Part shown: positions 1-7,964 of the stretch, one piece after another | How the letters are laid out: every line of letters begins with the position of its first letter | Position numbering within the stretch: position 1 is the first letter of the stretch | Origin: Pseudomonas extremaustralis | GTDB taxonomy: Bacteria; Pseudomonadota; Gammaproteobacteria; Pseudomonadales; Pseudomonadaceae | Assembly (NCBI RefSeq): GCF_900102035.1 | Contig: NZ_LT629689.1 | Coordinates: 4,768,501 to 4,832,500 of the forward strand | Direction: 5' to 3' | Length of the DNA stretch: 64,000 nt | Made by a program: the position numbers and the translations under genes | The notes under the pieces: generated by a model | What the model was told of the DNA's origin: nothing | Databases searched by the model: none | What the model saw: the letters and a program-made list of their open reading frames with translations, nothing else

Positions 1-619
1 AAGTCAGTAACGAAGTCTGAAGCAGCAAGCTACAACCGTCCAAACGCATTAGGCACTGGGAAACCTGGCTTTCAAACGCATCCTCATCTACTTCACCTTC
101 CTCGCAAAGGGCCTTATTGGCAAGGGGGCCGAGCAGGAAAGGTTTAATCAACTCGTGCCACGGCGTTCCCTCAAGGCCGAGCACTGACCTCTCTATCACG
201 TCTCGGTACCGAAGCCCGATACGTGTTACGGCTAGCGTGCCAATTTCGTTGTTGAAATCTGTCACAGCCTGAAGCAAACAAGGAAGGTATTCGTCCCAGC
301 TTTTGTAATTAGTAGAGGTGAAAGCAATGAACTCTCGAGATATCGATACCTTGGAGCTTCCGTCCGGCTGAGAGAGGTGATGAATGCTATCGCCTTCAAC
401 AATTCGGGGGACAGGAGAAGCACCCTCTTTGACGGGCTCAATTACCACGTTGAACGAAGACTCATCATGGCGCTGAATGTAACCGCGATCTTTTAGGGTC
501 TTCTGGAGCTGCTCAAGCACGGTCGCTGGGAGTTCCAAGCGCTGAAACCGTATCTGGCATACGACTTCCGCAAGCGGATTCTTTCCATATATCACGCGTG
601 AGGTAGGAGCAATTTTCAT
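1..619 (-). CDS. TIGR04255 family protein, 3' part cut by window edge
   Basis: Reading the minus strand from an ATG at 617-619 gives an open frame of 206 codons that runs off the left edge. The N-terminus reads about MKIAPTSRVIYGKNPLAEVV, followed by CQIRF. This NPLAEVVCQIRF segment is the hallmark I associate with the TIGR04255 family, sporadically distributed bacterial proteins of about 240-270 residues with no established function, often found in islands near defence or mobile genes. A later stretch, TRIGLRYRD, also fits the family. The region is less GC-rich than the core genes further right. Family assignment is from memory of the motif; function is unknown. Confidence 0.75.
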   Translation of the reverse strand, partial: MKIAPTSRVIYGKNPLAEVVCQIRFQRLELPATVLEQLQKTLKDRGYIQRHDESSFNVVIEPVKEGASPVPRIVEGDSIHHLSQPDGSSKVSISREFIAFTSTNYKSWDEYLPCLLQAVTDFNNEIGTLAVTRIGLRYRDVIERSVLGLEGTPWHELIKPFLLGPLANKALCEEGEVDEDAFESQVSQCLMRLDGCSLLLQTSLLT

Positions 620-1036
620 GAAAGTCCGAATCTTTCCTAGAATTTGGTCTGCTTCAATAGGTTTCGACTATCGCCCACTGAATCCCCGAAAGATCGCAGT
701 GGGGGGCATTCACGCGGACTATAGACTCAGGATACGAATTTTGCACGATGTTCCCTTCGATTGAAGCCGCACAGCTCTGCCTAATTCGAAGCAGACTCAA
801 GCCATCGAAAATTCTCCATCAGCATCCTGCCTCTCAGGTGACAGAACCATTTCAGAAGCCGAACCATATCTCAGACTGGGCTTGGTGATCCCTTTAGAGG
901 TTACGTTGTGGGCCGTGCACTGCCATGTGCGAGCAAATCGATGGAATATCTAGTTTGTCAGTGGGTTTGGAGAAGCGCCATCAACATCTGCGAGGTCAGC
1001 TAGTCTTCCCTCACCAGTTACTCAAGGACGATACGC
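620..1036. other. Intergenic stretch without a recognisable gene
   Basis: Stop codons interrupt all frames and I see no convincing start, RNA gene or repeat. It separates the minus-strand TIGR04255 gene from the plus-strand small gene at 1037 and must carry both promoters. The only clear signal is AAGGA at about 1024-1028, the ribosome binding site of the next gene. Confidence 0.5.
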
Positions 1037-1264
1037 ATGCCAGATAATTCCGAAGCCAACATAGCTACAGCGGACGCTCTCACATTGCTCCTGCATAACC
1101 AGCACGCCATATGTGCGGCAATTGAGGAGGTGACCAAGTGGCTCTCTGAGAATGGAGAGGTGAGTATCGCTGCCAACGCAATTGGGGCCATGGAAACGCT
1201 GGACGCGAATGCTCAAGACATCACGGACGCTATTATGCGATTAAGGCAGTCGTCCCCCTCATGA
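1037..1264 (+). CDS. Small hypothetical protein (75 aa)
   Basis: ATG at 1037 is preceded by AAGGA with 8 bases spacing, a good ribosome binding site. The product is a small acidic, mostly helical cytoplasmic protein with no signal peptide or membrane segment. Its composition (many Ala, Asn, Glu; repeated ANAIGAMETLDANAQDI-like helices) resembles small conserved Pseudomonas proteins of unknown function, which I recall only as hypothetical. It stands alone between two minus-strand genes. No function can be proposed. Confidence 0.6.
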   Translation: MPDNSEANIATADALTLLLHNQHAICAAIEEVTKWLSENGEVSIAANAIGAMETLDANAQDITDAIMRLRQSSPS

Positions 1265-1290
1265 GCTAGCCTGAAAGAAATGCGAGTGTC

Positions 1291-1755
1291 TCAAAAACCT
1301 TGATTCATAAGGATCAGCTCCTTGATTTCGACCTGATCATAGAGATCGGCGTACTCGACAAAGGACATCGCTCCGGCTCCCTTGGTCAAGTCCAATCCGG
1401 AGTCCACGATTTTTCGAGCTTCGAACAAGTCGCCTTGAGCAATCGCCCTCATTAAGTCTTCAGCGGAATAGTGAGCCGGCTCTTGCTTCTGTGCAGAAGA
1501 TATCTCGCCACGAGTGGCACCGGACTTGCTGGCAACGAAACCGAACCCAAAAAGCAGCACACCCAAAATCAGAAAGGCTACGGCGATAAGCGTGTAGTTC
1601 TGCTTGTCTGAGATCAGACCTAGGTTGTTCACCCGCATCCCGGTGAGAGATGGATAGGCGCTGTCCACTACGACGCTGGTGTCCATACCCATAGCAATCA
1701 TCAGCATCACAAAGCCAGCAGCACCAATAACCATCCCAGAAATTTTCATGTTCAT
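1291..1755 (-). CDS. Two-TM membrane protein with ankyrin-like tail
   Basis: The 154-residue product has two hydrophobic segments, residues about 4-24 (ISGMVIGAAGFVMLMIAMGM) and about 53-75 (LIAVAFLILGVLLFGFGFV). They are separated by a short extracytoplasmic loop and followed by a cytoplasmic tail. The tail contains AEDLMRAIAQGDLFEARKIV and a helix pair ending in IKELILMNQGF, which looks like one degenerate ankyrin-type repeat. I do not recognise a named family. The gene is isolated, with weaker GC bias than core genes, consistent with the accessory block it sits in. Confidence 0.6.
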   Translation of the reverse strand: MNMKISGMVIGAAGFVMLMIAMGMDTSVVVDSAYPSLTGMRVNNLGLISDKQNYTLIAVAFLILGVLLFGFGFVASKSGATRGEISSAQKQEPAHYSAEDLMRAIAQGDLFEARKIVDSGLDLTKGAGAMSFVEYADLYDQVEIKELILMNQGF

Positions 1756-1989
1756 GAATAGTGATTCCTTTCGTTTAGGCCAGGTGGCCGAGAAAAACCG
1801 TAATCGAACAGCTTAGCGATCATTAAGATAATGACGAGGTGACCTACGTTATTCATTGCTATGAGTAGTTGATGCGCAGAGCGAGCAGAACGGCGCGTTG
1901 AGGCCAGGTGGAGCTAAAAGTGACGCTTTGTAGGAAGGTCATATACACAGCACTGAAAACTGTCACTGCTTGGTATGTAGCCTCTGCAC

Positions 1990-2391
1990 TCAGTTGGCGA
2001 CGACCTTCGTCGTCATGATGCAATTGGTGGAGGCCTTCTCCCACGGGTTGTCAGACTCACAGAACGCCATCGGGCTCATTGGCGTGCCTTTGACTGACCA
2101 GGAATTGGAGGCAGTGCGCTCACGGATGTCATTGGCTTCTACAAGCCCGGAGCAAATTTCTTCTGATGTGAGAGCTGCTCCCTTTCCACCAAATGACGGA
2201 CGAGTATAGGTTTTAGCATCGTAGGCTCTTACCACTTCGATGACGACGCAAGAGCTGTCCTTCTGCTTACCCTTGTTGGCGAACTCACAGTGCGCATCGC
2301 CATTCATCTTGGCGCTGCAATCGGCCTGGACTTCAGCCAACACAGCAGTGGATAGAGCGCATGAAGCGACAATCAGTACTGTTTTCAGCAT
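1990..2391 (-). CDS. Secreted/periplasmic hypothetical protein
   Basis: The start chosen is the ATG at 2391, because the protein then begins MLKTVLIVASCALSTAVLAE, a clear Sec signal peptide with cleavage after VLA. The open frame extends 30 codons further upstream, but that part has no signal-like character. The mature part of about 115 residues has Cys residues at several positions (DCSAK, HCEF, SSCVVI, EICSG, FCESD, NCIMT), suggesting disulfides in the periplasm. No family recognised. It runs convergent to nothing and is divergent from the XRE gene at 2561. Confidence 0.55.
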   Translation of the reverse strand: MLKTVLIVASCALSTAVLAEVQADCSAKMNGDAHCEFANKGKQKDSSCVVIEVVRAYDAKTYTRPSFGGKGAALTSEEICSGLVEANDIRERTASNSWSVKGTPMSPMAFCESDNPWEKASTNCIMTTKVVAN

Positions 2392-2560
2392 TTTATGAGC
2401 CTTGTTGGGAATGAATTCGCCCGCAACGCAGCGCATCAAAATACGCTGTGGTTGAAGGTGCACAGTCAGAGACAGGGCCAAAAATACTACATAAACCCGT
2501 TTTGGGATAACCCTGAAATAGGTTTACTTAAGTTGCCGAACATTTTTTCGGCAGCGCGCA

Positions 2561-2824
2561 ATGAAATCCATCCGCACACAACCCTATGTCCGTCTGCTTG
2601 AGCTTTTGGTGGAACGGCGAAATACAGCCGGTCTCACCCAATCACAAGTGGCTGATCGACTGGGTCGTCCTCAATCCTTTGTGTCGAAGTTCGAAAGAGG
2701 TGAACGTCGATTGGACGTGATTGAGTTCCTGGAGGTGTGCAGGCAGTTGGAAACTGATCCGTATCAGCTCCTTCGCGATTTGGAGGGTGCAGGCAATCCA
2801 GCGACGAGAAAAAAGGCGAAATGA
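2561..2824 (+). CDS. XRE-family helix-turn-helix regulator
   Basis: The 87-residue protein is a single Cro/C1-type HTH domain. Helices 2 and 3 are visible as LTQSQVADRLGRPQSFVSKF with the typical ERGERRLDVIEFLEVCRQL continuation. The C-terminus is a short Lys/Arg-rich tail (ATRKKAK). Such stand-alone small XRE proteins are common in integrated elements and often repress their own promoter or act as antitoxins. It is divergent from the secreted-protein gene and lies just before a tRNA-like remnant. No toxin partner is visible next to it. Confidence 0.85.
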   Translation: MKSIRTQPYVRLLELLVERRNTAGLTQSQVADRLGRPQSFVSKFERGERRLDVIEFLEVCRQLETDPYQLLRDLEGAGNPATRKKAK

Positions 2825-2943
2825 AATTTGCCTCTCATGGGTTCGATGGATACCGTGGGTGAGACATTAACCAGCCCCACCAAGCTGGTGCATTCATCCA
2901 GAAAGGCCCGCCAGGCGGCTCGGGACTACGGCTTACCGCTGTT

Positions 2944-2971
2944 GTGAGTTCGAATCCCGCCGGGTGCACCA
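2944..2971 (+). pseudogene. tRNA-Arg-like 3' end, degenerate
   Basis: Positions 2949-2955 are TTCGAAT (T-loop), followed by CCCGC, then CGGGTGC and ACCA at 2968-2971: the order of T-stem, acceptor strand, discriminator and CCA of a tRNA. The acceptor strand and discriminator resemble tRNA-Arg(ACG) of gammaproteobacteria, recalled from memory. The 5' T-stem (GTGAG) pairs poorly with CCCGC, and no matching 5' acceptor, D-arm or anticodon arm lies upstream. It is therefore a 3' fragment, the usual attachment site of tRNA-targeting integrases, and probably marks an island end. Confidence 0.5.
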
Positions 2972-3014
2972 CATACTAGTTTCTGGCTGTCTCAGACAGT
3001 CTACGAAACACCCC

Positions 3015-3043
3015 AAGAAGCCCGCCCCGTGCGGGCTTTCTTG
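3015..3043 (+). terminator. Rho-independent terminator after the tRNA-like fragment
   Basis: AAGCCCGC at 3018-3025 pairs perfectly with GCGGGCTT at 3031-3038 across a 5-base loop, followed by a T-rich tract. This is the arrangement expected just downstream of a tRNA gene. Confidence 0.8.
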
Positions 3044-3230
3044 TTTCTGACTATCCGTTCCCGTCCCCCCTATAACTTCCTGCCGTGTATGCCCACATGT
3101 GGGCTTTGAGATTTATATAACTGAAGGCATACCGGAAAAACGCCGCCCTTAGCCCCCCCACCCGAGATACGCTGGCATCCAGACGAAACCGTGACATAGG
3201 ATAAATCCCTCAAAAACCGGAGCATCACGG

Positions 3231-4007
3231 ATGAGCACCACCGCCCCCCAATCGTTCTCTCTTTCGTTGCGCTCTTACTCCGGTCAGGTTGAGCTTCACC
3301 AACATGACTTTCATCAAATAGTGCTTCCCCAATCCGGGTCGATGGAGATTGAGGTCGACGGGCGGGGGGGCAAGGTCGATGCGAGTCAGGGGGTGGTGAT
3401 TTCGGCGGGGGCCCGGCATGCGTTCCTGGCCAATACGCGTAACCGTTTCCTGGTGTTGGACGTCGCGACCGATCGTGGCGACGCGCAGAAAAGCACGGTT
3501 GCGTCGCTCGAGCCACTCGGTGATAAGCGCTTTTTTGCGCTCAGGCCCGATGTACGTCATTTGCTCGATTACGCCAGTAGCAACGGGTCACGGTTGATCG
3601 GCTCACTCACGATGGTCGAGTCCTGGAGTCGGTTGCTGTTGGGTTCGTTATTGCAGCCCGAGGTTGCGCGGGACGATCCCGGCCAGTTCATTCTGGCGCG
3701 AGCGCTGGCCTATATTGAGCAGCATCTGAGCAGCGCTCTGACGGTGCCTGATATTGCTCGTAATGCGGGCACCAGCGAGCGGCGTTTGTATGTGCTTTTT
3801 GGGCAGCACCTGAACACGACGCCGTTCTCGCATATCGCGAACTTGCGCCTGAATCTGGCCATTGACCTGCTGCGCCAAACGTCGTTGTCGATCATTGAAA
3901 TTGCGCATCGCGCCGGGTACGCCGATCAGAGCGCGTTAACCCATGCCCTGAAGAAAGCTCGCCATCTGACGCCGGCCGTTGTGCGTAAACACCTGCGGGA
4001 CCACTGA
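3231..4007 (+). CDS. AraC-family transcriptional regulator
   Basis: This 258-residue protein has an N-terminal cupin-like sensing domain (residues about 15-100, with HQHDFHQIVLPQSGSMEIEV) and a C-terminal double HTH (about 165-258). In the latter, LTVPDIARNAGTSERRLYVL is the first HTH and IIEIAHRAGYADQSALTHAL the second. GGAG 8 bases before ATG 3231 supports the start. It lies 103 bp upstream of and co-oriented with a DMT-family exporter, so it may control that gene. The ligand cannot be told from sequence. Confidence 0.9.
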   Translation: MSTTAPQSFSLSLRSYSGQVELHQHDFHQIVLPQSGSMEIEVDGRGGKVDASQGVVISAGARHAFLANTRNRFLVLDVATDRGDAQKSTVASLEPLGDKRFFALRPDVRHLLDYASSNGSRLIGSLTMVESWSRLLLGSLLQPEVARDDPGQFILARALAYIEQHLSSALTVPDIARNAGTSERRLYVLFGQHLNTTPFSHIANLRLNLAIDLLRQTSLSIIEIAHRAGYADQSALTHALKKARHLTPAVVRKHLRDH

Positions 4008-4110
4008 AAAATCAGCAGTCCTGAACAATTTTTTGGCAGGTCTGATCAATACGCGCGGTGCCGACCTTTCTATTGTTCTCGCTTGAGGATTATCCACAGA
4101 GGGGATTTGC

Positions 4111-5007
4111 ATGAGCACTTCCGAGGCATCTATCACCCTCGCCAAGCGTGCCACCCTGATCGGGGTGATTGCGGTGTTTTTGTGGGCGTGCCTGGCGCTT
4201 CTGACCACTTTGACCGCCGGGATCCCGGCCTTTCAGTTGCTGGCTTCGAGCTTCGCGGTCGCGTTCCTGGCCAGCGTGTGCCTGCTAGGCCTGCGTGGCG
4301 CGGCGGGGTTCAGCAGTTGGCGTCAGCCTTGGTCTGTGTGGGCAACGGGGTTTGCCGGCATCTTTGTCTATCACGCGTTGTATTTCTTTGCGCTGAAGGC
4401 CGCGCCTGCGGCTGACGCCAGCCTGATTGCCTACCTGTGGCCGCTGTTGATCGTCCTGCTGTCGAGTGTTGCTACCGGCGAGTCGCTGCGCAGGCGCCAA
4501 CTGCTGGGCGCTTTGCTCGGCCTTGCGGGGACGGCCTTTATCATGCAACTGCGGGCCCGGAGTGACGGTGCGTCGATGCCGGTAATCGGTTACGCCGCAG
4601 CCTTTGCCTGTGCTTGGGTCTGGGCGGTCTATTCGATCGTCAACCGGCGTTTCAGCCATGTTCCGAGCAGCATCATCGGCGGTATTTGCGGGCTGGTGGC
4701 AGTGGCCGGATGGCTCTGCCACCTGGCTTTCGAAACCACGGTGCGACCTGACACGGGCCAATGGGCGGCAATCATAGCGCTGGGGCTGGGCCCGGTCGGT
4801 CTGGCTTTTTTCGCCTGGGATCACGCGACGAAGCACGGAAATCTAGCGACGCTTGGCGCCCTGTCTTACCTGGCGCCGCTGTTCTCCACGCTGCTGCTGA
4901 TTGCTGTGGGGCAAAGCGACGCCAAGCCGATCCTGATGATTCCCGCGGTGTTGATCATTACGGGGGCGGTGATCGCCACGTCACGCTCGCGCAATACCTC
5001 ACGGTGA
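4111..5007 (+). CDS. DMT/EamA-family exporter, YddG-like
   Basis: The 298-residue integral membrane protein has about ten hydrophobic helices and two EamA repeats of about 140 residues each (first from IGVIAVFLWACLALL, second from VIGYAAAFACAWVWAVYSIV). The N-terminal pattern resembles YddG-type aromatic amino acid exporters of the drug/metabolite superfamily. AGAGGGG about 8 bases before the ATG supports the start. It is likely controlled by the AraC gene immediately upstream. The substrate (amino acid or metabolite) is inference only. Confidence 0.85.
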   Translation: MSTSEASITLAKRATLIGVIAVFLWACLALLTTLTAGIPAFQLLASSFAVAFLASVCLLGLRGAAGFSSWRQPWSVWATGFAGIFVYHALYFFALKAAPAADASLIAYLWPLLIVLLSSVATGESLRRRQLLGALLGLAGTAFIMQLRARSDGASMPVIGYAAAFACAWVWAVYSIVNRRFSHVPSSIIGGICGLVAVAGWLCHLAFETTVRPDTGQWAAIIALGLGPVGLAFFAWDHATKHGNLATLGALSYLAPLFSTLLLIAVGQSDAKPILMIPAVLIITGAVIATSRSRNTSR

Positions 5008-5107
5008 TATCACTGGATAGCTTCGCAGGCAGCCCTGAACGGCTGAGCAAGCTATTTCATTGAGGTTGGCGCGTACACAGAACGGATTGACACCTGACAG
5101 CGATAAA

Positions 5108-5122
5108 TGGAACCATATTCCA
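5108..5122. promoter_or_regulatory. IclR-type operator, copy 1
   Basis: TGGAACCATATTCCA is a 5-bp inverted repeat, TGGAA-N5-TTCCA, 38 bp before the FAD dehydrogenase start at 5160. The same pattern recurs at 9730, at 9846 and, with one mismatch, at 7035. It matches the TGGAA...TTCCA architecture known for IclR-family operators. Confidence 0.7.
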
Positions 5123-5159
5123 AATATTAACATCATCTCTTATCAGACTTGAAAAGCGG

Positions 5160-6968
5160 ATGACCACCCCTGCCAGGTATTCCCTCATGACACCTTCCCA
5201 TCAGCAGCAAACCCGACAGATTGATTGCGATCTGCTGGTTATCGGTTCTGGCGCTTCTGGCCTCGCGGCTGCGGTGACGGCCGCCTGGCATGGGTTGAAG
5301 GTCGTGGTCGTGGAGAAAGATACGCACTTTGGCGGCGCGTCGGCGTGGTCGGGCGGTTGGGCGTGGGTGCCGGGTAATCCGCTGGCCAGGCGCGCGGGGA
5401 TCATTGAGGATCCGCAGCAACCGCGCACCTACCTGAAGAACGAATTGGGCGTGCATTACAACGCCGAACGAGTGGATGCCTTCCTCGACAATGCGCCTCA
5501 CATGGTGGCTTTTTTCGAACGTTTTACCGCGCTGAAGTGGGCCGACGGCAATGGTATTCCGGACGTCCATGGCAATGTGCCGGGGGCCGCGACCCAAGGC
5601 CATCAGGTGATTGCGGCGCCCTACGATGCAAGGGAGATGGGGCGGTTGATCAAACGCATGCGCAAGACCATGCGCGAGACCTCGTTTTTCGGCATGCCCA
5701 TCATGGCTGGCGCCGATCTGGGTGCCTTCCTCAGCATGACCCGCTCGCTCAAGGCGTTTATCCATGTGGCCAAGCGCTTCACTGCCCACTTGCGCGACCT
5801 TGCCGTGCATGGCCGCGCCATGCATCTGGTCAACGGCGTGGCGCTGACCGGGCGCCTGGCCAAGTCGGCTGAAGACCTGGGCGTGATATTGATCGAGTCG
5901 GCGCCCGCCCGCGAGTTGCTGATGGAAAACGGCAATGTGCTGGGTGCCAGGGTCGATACGCTCAAGGGCCCCCTCGACATCCGCGCCCGCAAGGGTGTGG
6001 TGTTGGCCGCCGGCGGTTTCCCGAATGATATTGCGCGCCGCCAGGCGCTGTTCCCGCGCACGCCTACCGGTCACGAACACTTGGCGCTGCCACCGCAATC
6101 CTGCTCCGGCGACGGCATCAGCCTGGGCGAATCCGCCGGTGGCGTTCTGGAAACCCATGTTGCCTCCCCCGCTGCCTGGGCGCCCGTGTCGCTGGTCAAG
6201 CATGCCGATGGCAGCACGGGGCATTTCCCGCACATCATCGAGCGCGGCAAGCCCGGCATCATTGGCGTGCTATCCACCGGCAAGCGCTTCTGTAATGAGG
6301 CCGACGGTTATTACGATTACACGGCGGCGATGGTGGCCGGCGCGCCACCCGGTGAAGAAGTGGCCTCCTGGCTGATCTGCGATCACCGTTTTCAACGCCG
6401 GTTCGGGCTGGGCATCTCTCGCCCCTTCCCTTTACCCGTTGGCCCTGCGGTGCGCAGCGGCTACCTCCAGCGCGCCGACACGCTCGAAGCGCTGGCCAGA
6501 GCGTGCGGCATTGATTCGGCGCAACTGGTCAAGACCGTCAACCATTTCAACGAGCACGCGCGACGTGGCGAAGACCCGGAATTCGGGCGTGGCTCCACCG
6601 CCTACAACCGCAAGATGGGCGACCCGCTGATCACCCAAGGCAACCCTTGCGTCGCACCCATCGAAACCGGGCCGTTCTATGCGGTCAAGGTGCGCCCCGG
6701 CAGCTTCGGCACATTCGCCGGGCTCAAGACCAATGGCCAGGCGCAGGTCCTCGACCAACGCGGCAAGCCAATCAGCGGGCTGTACGCGGTAGGCACCGAC
6801 ATGGCCAGCGTCATGGGCGGCCACTACCCGTCTGGCGGCATTAACCTGGGCCCCGGATTGACATTCGGCTACGTGGCCGGCCGGCATGCGGCGGGAGCGC
6901 ACGCTTATGAAAGCCACGACACAACCCACAGCCCCGGCGTGGACAAGGTCGCGCAAGCCGTCACCTGA
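5160..6968 (+). CDS. FAD-dependent dehydrogenase, fumarate reductase/ketosteroid dehydrogenase type
   Basis: This 602-residue flavoprotein has a dinucleotide-binding GSGASG at residues 29-34 and the second FAD contact EKDTHFGGASAWSGG. The C-terminal LYAVGTDMASVMGGHYPSGG closes the flavin site, as in 3-ketosteroid-delta1-dehydrogenases and fumarate-reductase-like enzymes. It should remove or add hydrogen across a C-C bond alpha to a carbonyl; the substrate is unknown. An alternative ATG lies 9 codons in. It is a paralogue of the product of 7965-9698, and both have an IclR-type operator upstream, so they probably serve one pathway. Confidence 0.88.
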   Translation: MTTPARYSLMTPSHQQQTRQIDCDLLVIGSGASGLAAAVTAAWHGLKVVVVEKDTHFGGASAWSGGWAWVPGNPLARRAGIIEDPQQPRTYLKNELGVHYNAERVDAFLDNAPHMVAFFERFTALKWADGNGIPDVHGNVPGAATQGHQVIAAPYDAREMGRLIKRMRKTMRETSFFGMPIMAGADLGAFLSMTRSLKAFIHVAKRFTAHLRDLAVHGRAMHLVNGVALTGRLAKSAEDLGVILIESAPARELLMENGNVLGARVDTLKGPLDIRARKGVVLAAGGFPNDIARRQALFPRTPTGHEHLALPPQSCSGDGISLGESAGGVLETHVASPAAWAPVSLVKHADGSTGHFPHIIERGKPGIIGVLSTGKRFCNEADGYYDYTAAMVAGAPPGEEVASWLICDHRFQRRFGLGISRPFPLPVGPAVRSGYLQRADTLEALARACGIDSAQLVKTVNHFNEHARRGEDPEFGRGSTAYNRKMGDPLITQGNPCVAPIETGPFYAVKVRPGSFGTFAGLKTNGQAQVLDQRGKPISGLYAVGTDMASVMGGHYPSGGINLGPGLTFGYVAGRHAAGAHAYESHDTTHSPGVDKVAQAVT

Positions 6969-7034
6969 GGCTCGCGGCGAAGGCAACCAGGGCGCCCGGC
7001 GCGGCGCTATGGTTGCTATGCTTGCGCGCGGAGA

Positions 7035-7049
7035 TGAAATAAGATTCCA
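7035..7049. promoter_or_regulatory. IclR-type operator, copy 2 (one mismatch)
   Basis: TGAAATAAGATTCCA differs from TGGAA-N5-TTCCA by one base. It lies 38 bp before the iclR-type gene at 7088, the same distance as copy 1 from its gene, suggesting autoregulation. Confidence 0.5.
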
Positions 7050-7087
7050 AGTCGATCCAGTCACGTTTTGTATAAAAGGAAACAGTC

Positions 7088-7900
7088 ATGAGCAATGCCC
7101 TGGGCCGTGGCCTTCGCGCCTTAGAATTACTGGCCGGCCATTGCGAAGGTCTACCCCTTCAGGACATCGCCGGAGCGCTGGATATGGCGCCCAGCGCGAC
7201 CCATCGAATGCTCGTCAGCCTCGTCGAAATGGGCTACGTCCGCCAGGACCCACGCCACGGTAATTACATCCTCGCGTTGAAACTGATTTCTCTGGCCCTC
7301 AAGCATCTCTCCGACATCGACTTGGTCGACCTGGCGCGCCCCATGCTCGACCAGCTGGCCAACGAATCGGGCGAGTTGGTGCGTCTGGGGCTTGTCGATG
7401 GGGAATCGTTGATCTGGGTTTCCAAGGCTCAGGGCACCCGTTCCGGCCTGCGCTACGACCCCGATGCGGGCGCCGAGGCCAAGCTCAGTTGCACCGCTTC
7501 GGGGCTGGCGTGGCTGAGCACGATGAGCACCGAACAGGCGCTGGAGCTGGTGTATCGCCAAGGCTTGCCGAAACCCGGCCAATACGGCCCGAATGCGCCG
7601 ACCACGGTCGAAGAGCTGTTGGCGTGCCTGCAACGGGCGCGCAGCCAGGGTTACGCCATGGTCAGCGAGAGCTTCGAGGCCGGTGCCGCAGCCATTGCCA
7701 TGCCAATCATGCAGGCAGGACAGAAGACCGCGGCCGGCGTCATCAGCATCGCCGGCCCCAGCGTAAGGCTGACCCTTGAGCGCCTGGAGCAACTGGTTCC
7801 AGCATTGCAGCAAACCGTTCGGCAACTGGAGCAGGCGCAGGTCGGCAGCGTGCCCCATCTGTCACTGATGACCGCCACCAGCGTGCCGGCATTGCCATAA
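7088..7900 (+). CDS. IclR-family transcriptional regulator
   Basis: 270 residues. The N-terminal winged HTH is at about 5-60 (RALELLAGHCEGLPLQDIAG, then SATHRMLVSLVEMGYV). The C-terminal IclR effector domain spans about 75-250, with LIWVSKAQG, KLSCTASGLAWLS and GAAAIAMPIM segments typical of the family. AAGGAAACAGTC before the ATG is a strong ribosome binding site. It lies between two FAD dehydrogenase genes whose promoters carry TGGAA-N5-TTCCA palindromes. I infer that this protein binds those sites and its own promoter and responds to the pathway substrate. Confidence 0.92.
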   Translation: MSNALGRGLRALELLAGHCEGLPLQDIAGALDMAPSATHRMLVSLVEMGYVRQDPRHGNYILALKLISLALKHLSDIDLVDLARPMLDQLANESGELVRLGLVDGESLIWVSKAQGTRSGLRYDPDAGAEAKLSCTASGLAWLSTMSTEQALELVYRQGLPKPGQYGPNAPTTVEELLACLQRARSQGYAMVSESFEAGAAAIAMPIMQAGQKTAAGVISIAGPSVRLTLERLEQLVPALQQTVRQLEQAQVGSVPHLSLMTATSVPALP

Positions 7901-7920
7901 GGCGTGGGGTTGTCACCTGC

Positions 7921-7944
7921 AAAGGCCGGTCAGCACCGGCCTTT
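7921..7944. terminator. Bidirectional terminator between convergent genes
   Basis: AAAGGCCGGT and ACCGGCCTTT form a perfect 10-bp stem with a 4-base loop, flanked by A/T on both sides. It sits between the 3' ends of the iclR-type gene and the minus-strand FAD dehydrogenase and probably serves both. Confidence 0.85.
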
Positions 7945-7964
7945 GTTGTTGATACCGCGCGGCG

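Noticed and set aside
2870..2971. A functional tRNA gene
   Set aside because: The acceptor 5' strand, D-arm and anticodon arm do not fold and the T-stem has a mismatch. Only the 3' end is tRNA-like.
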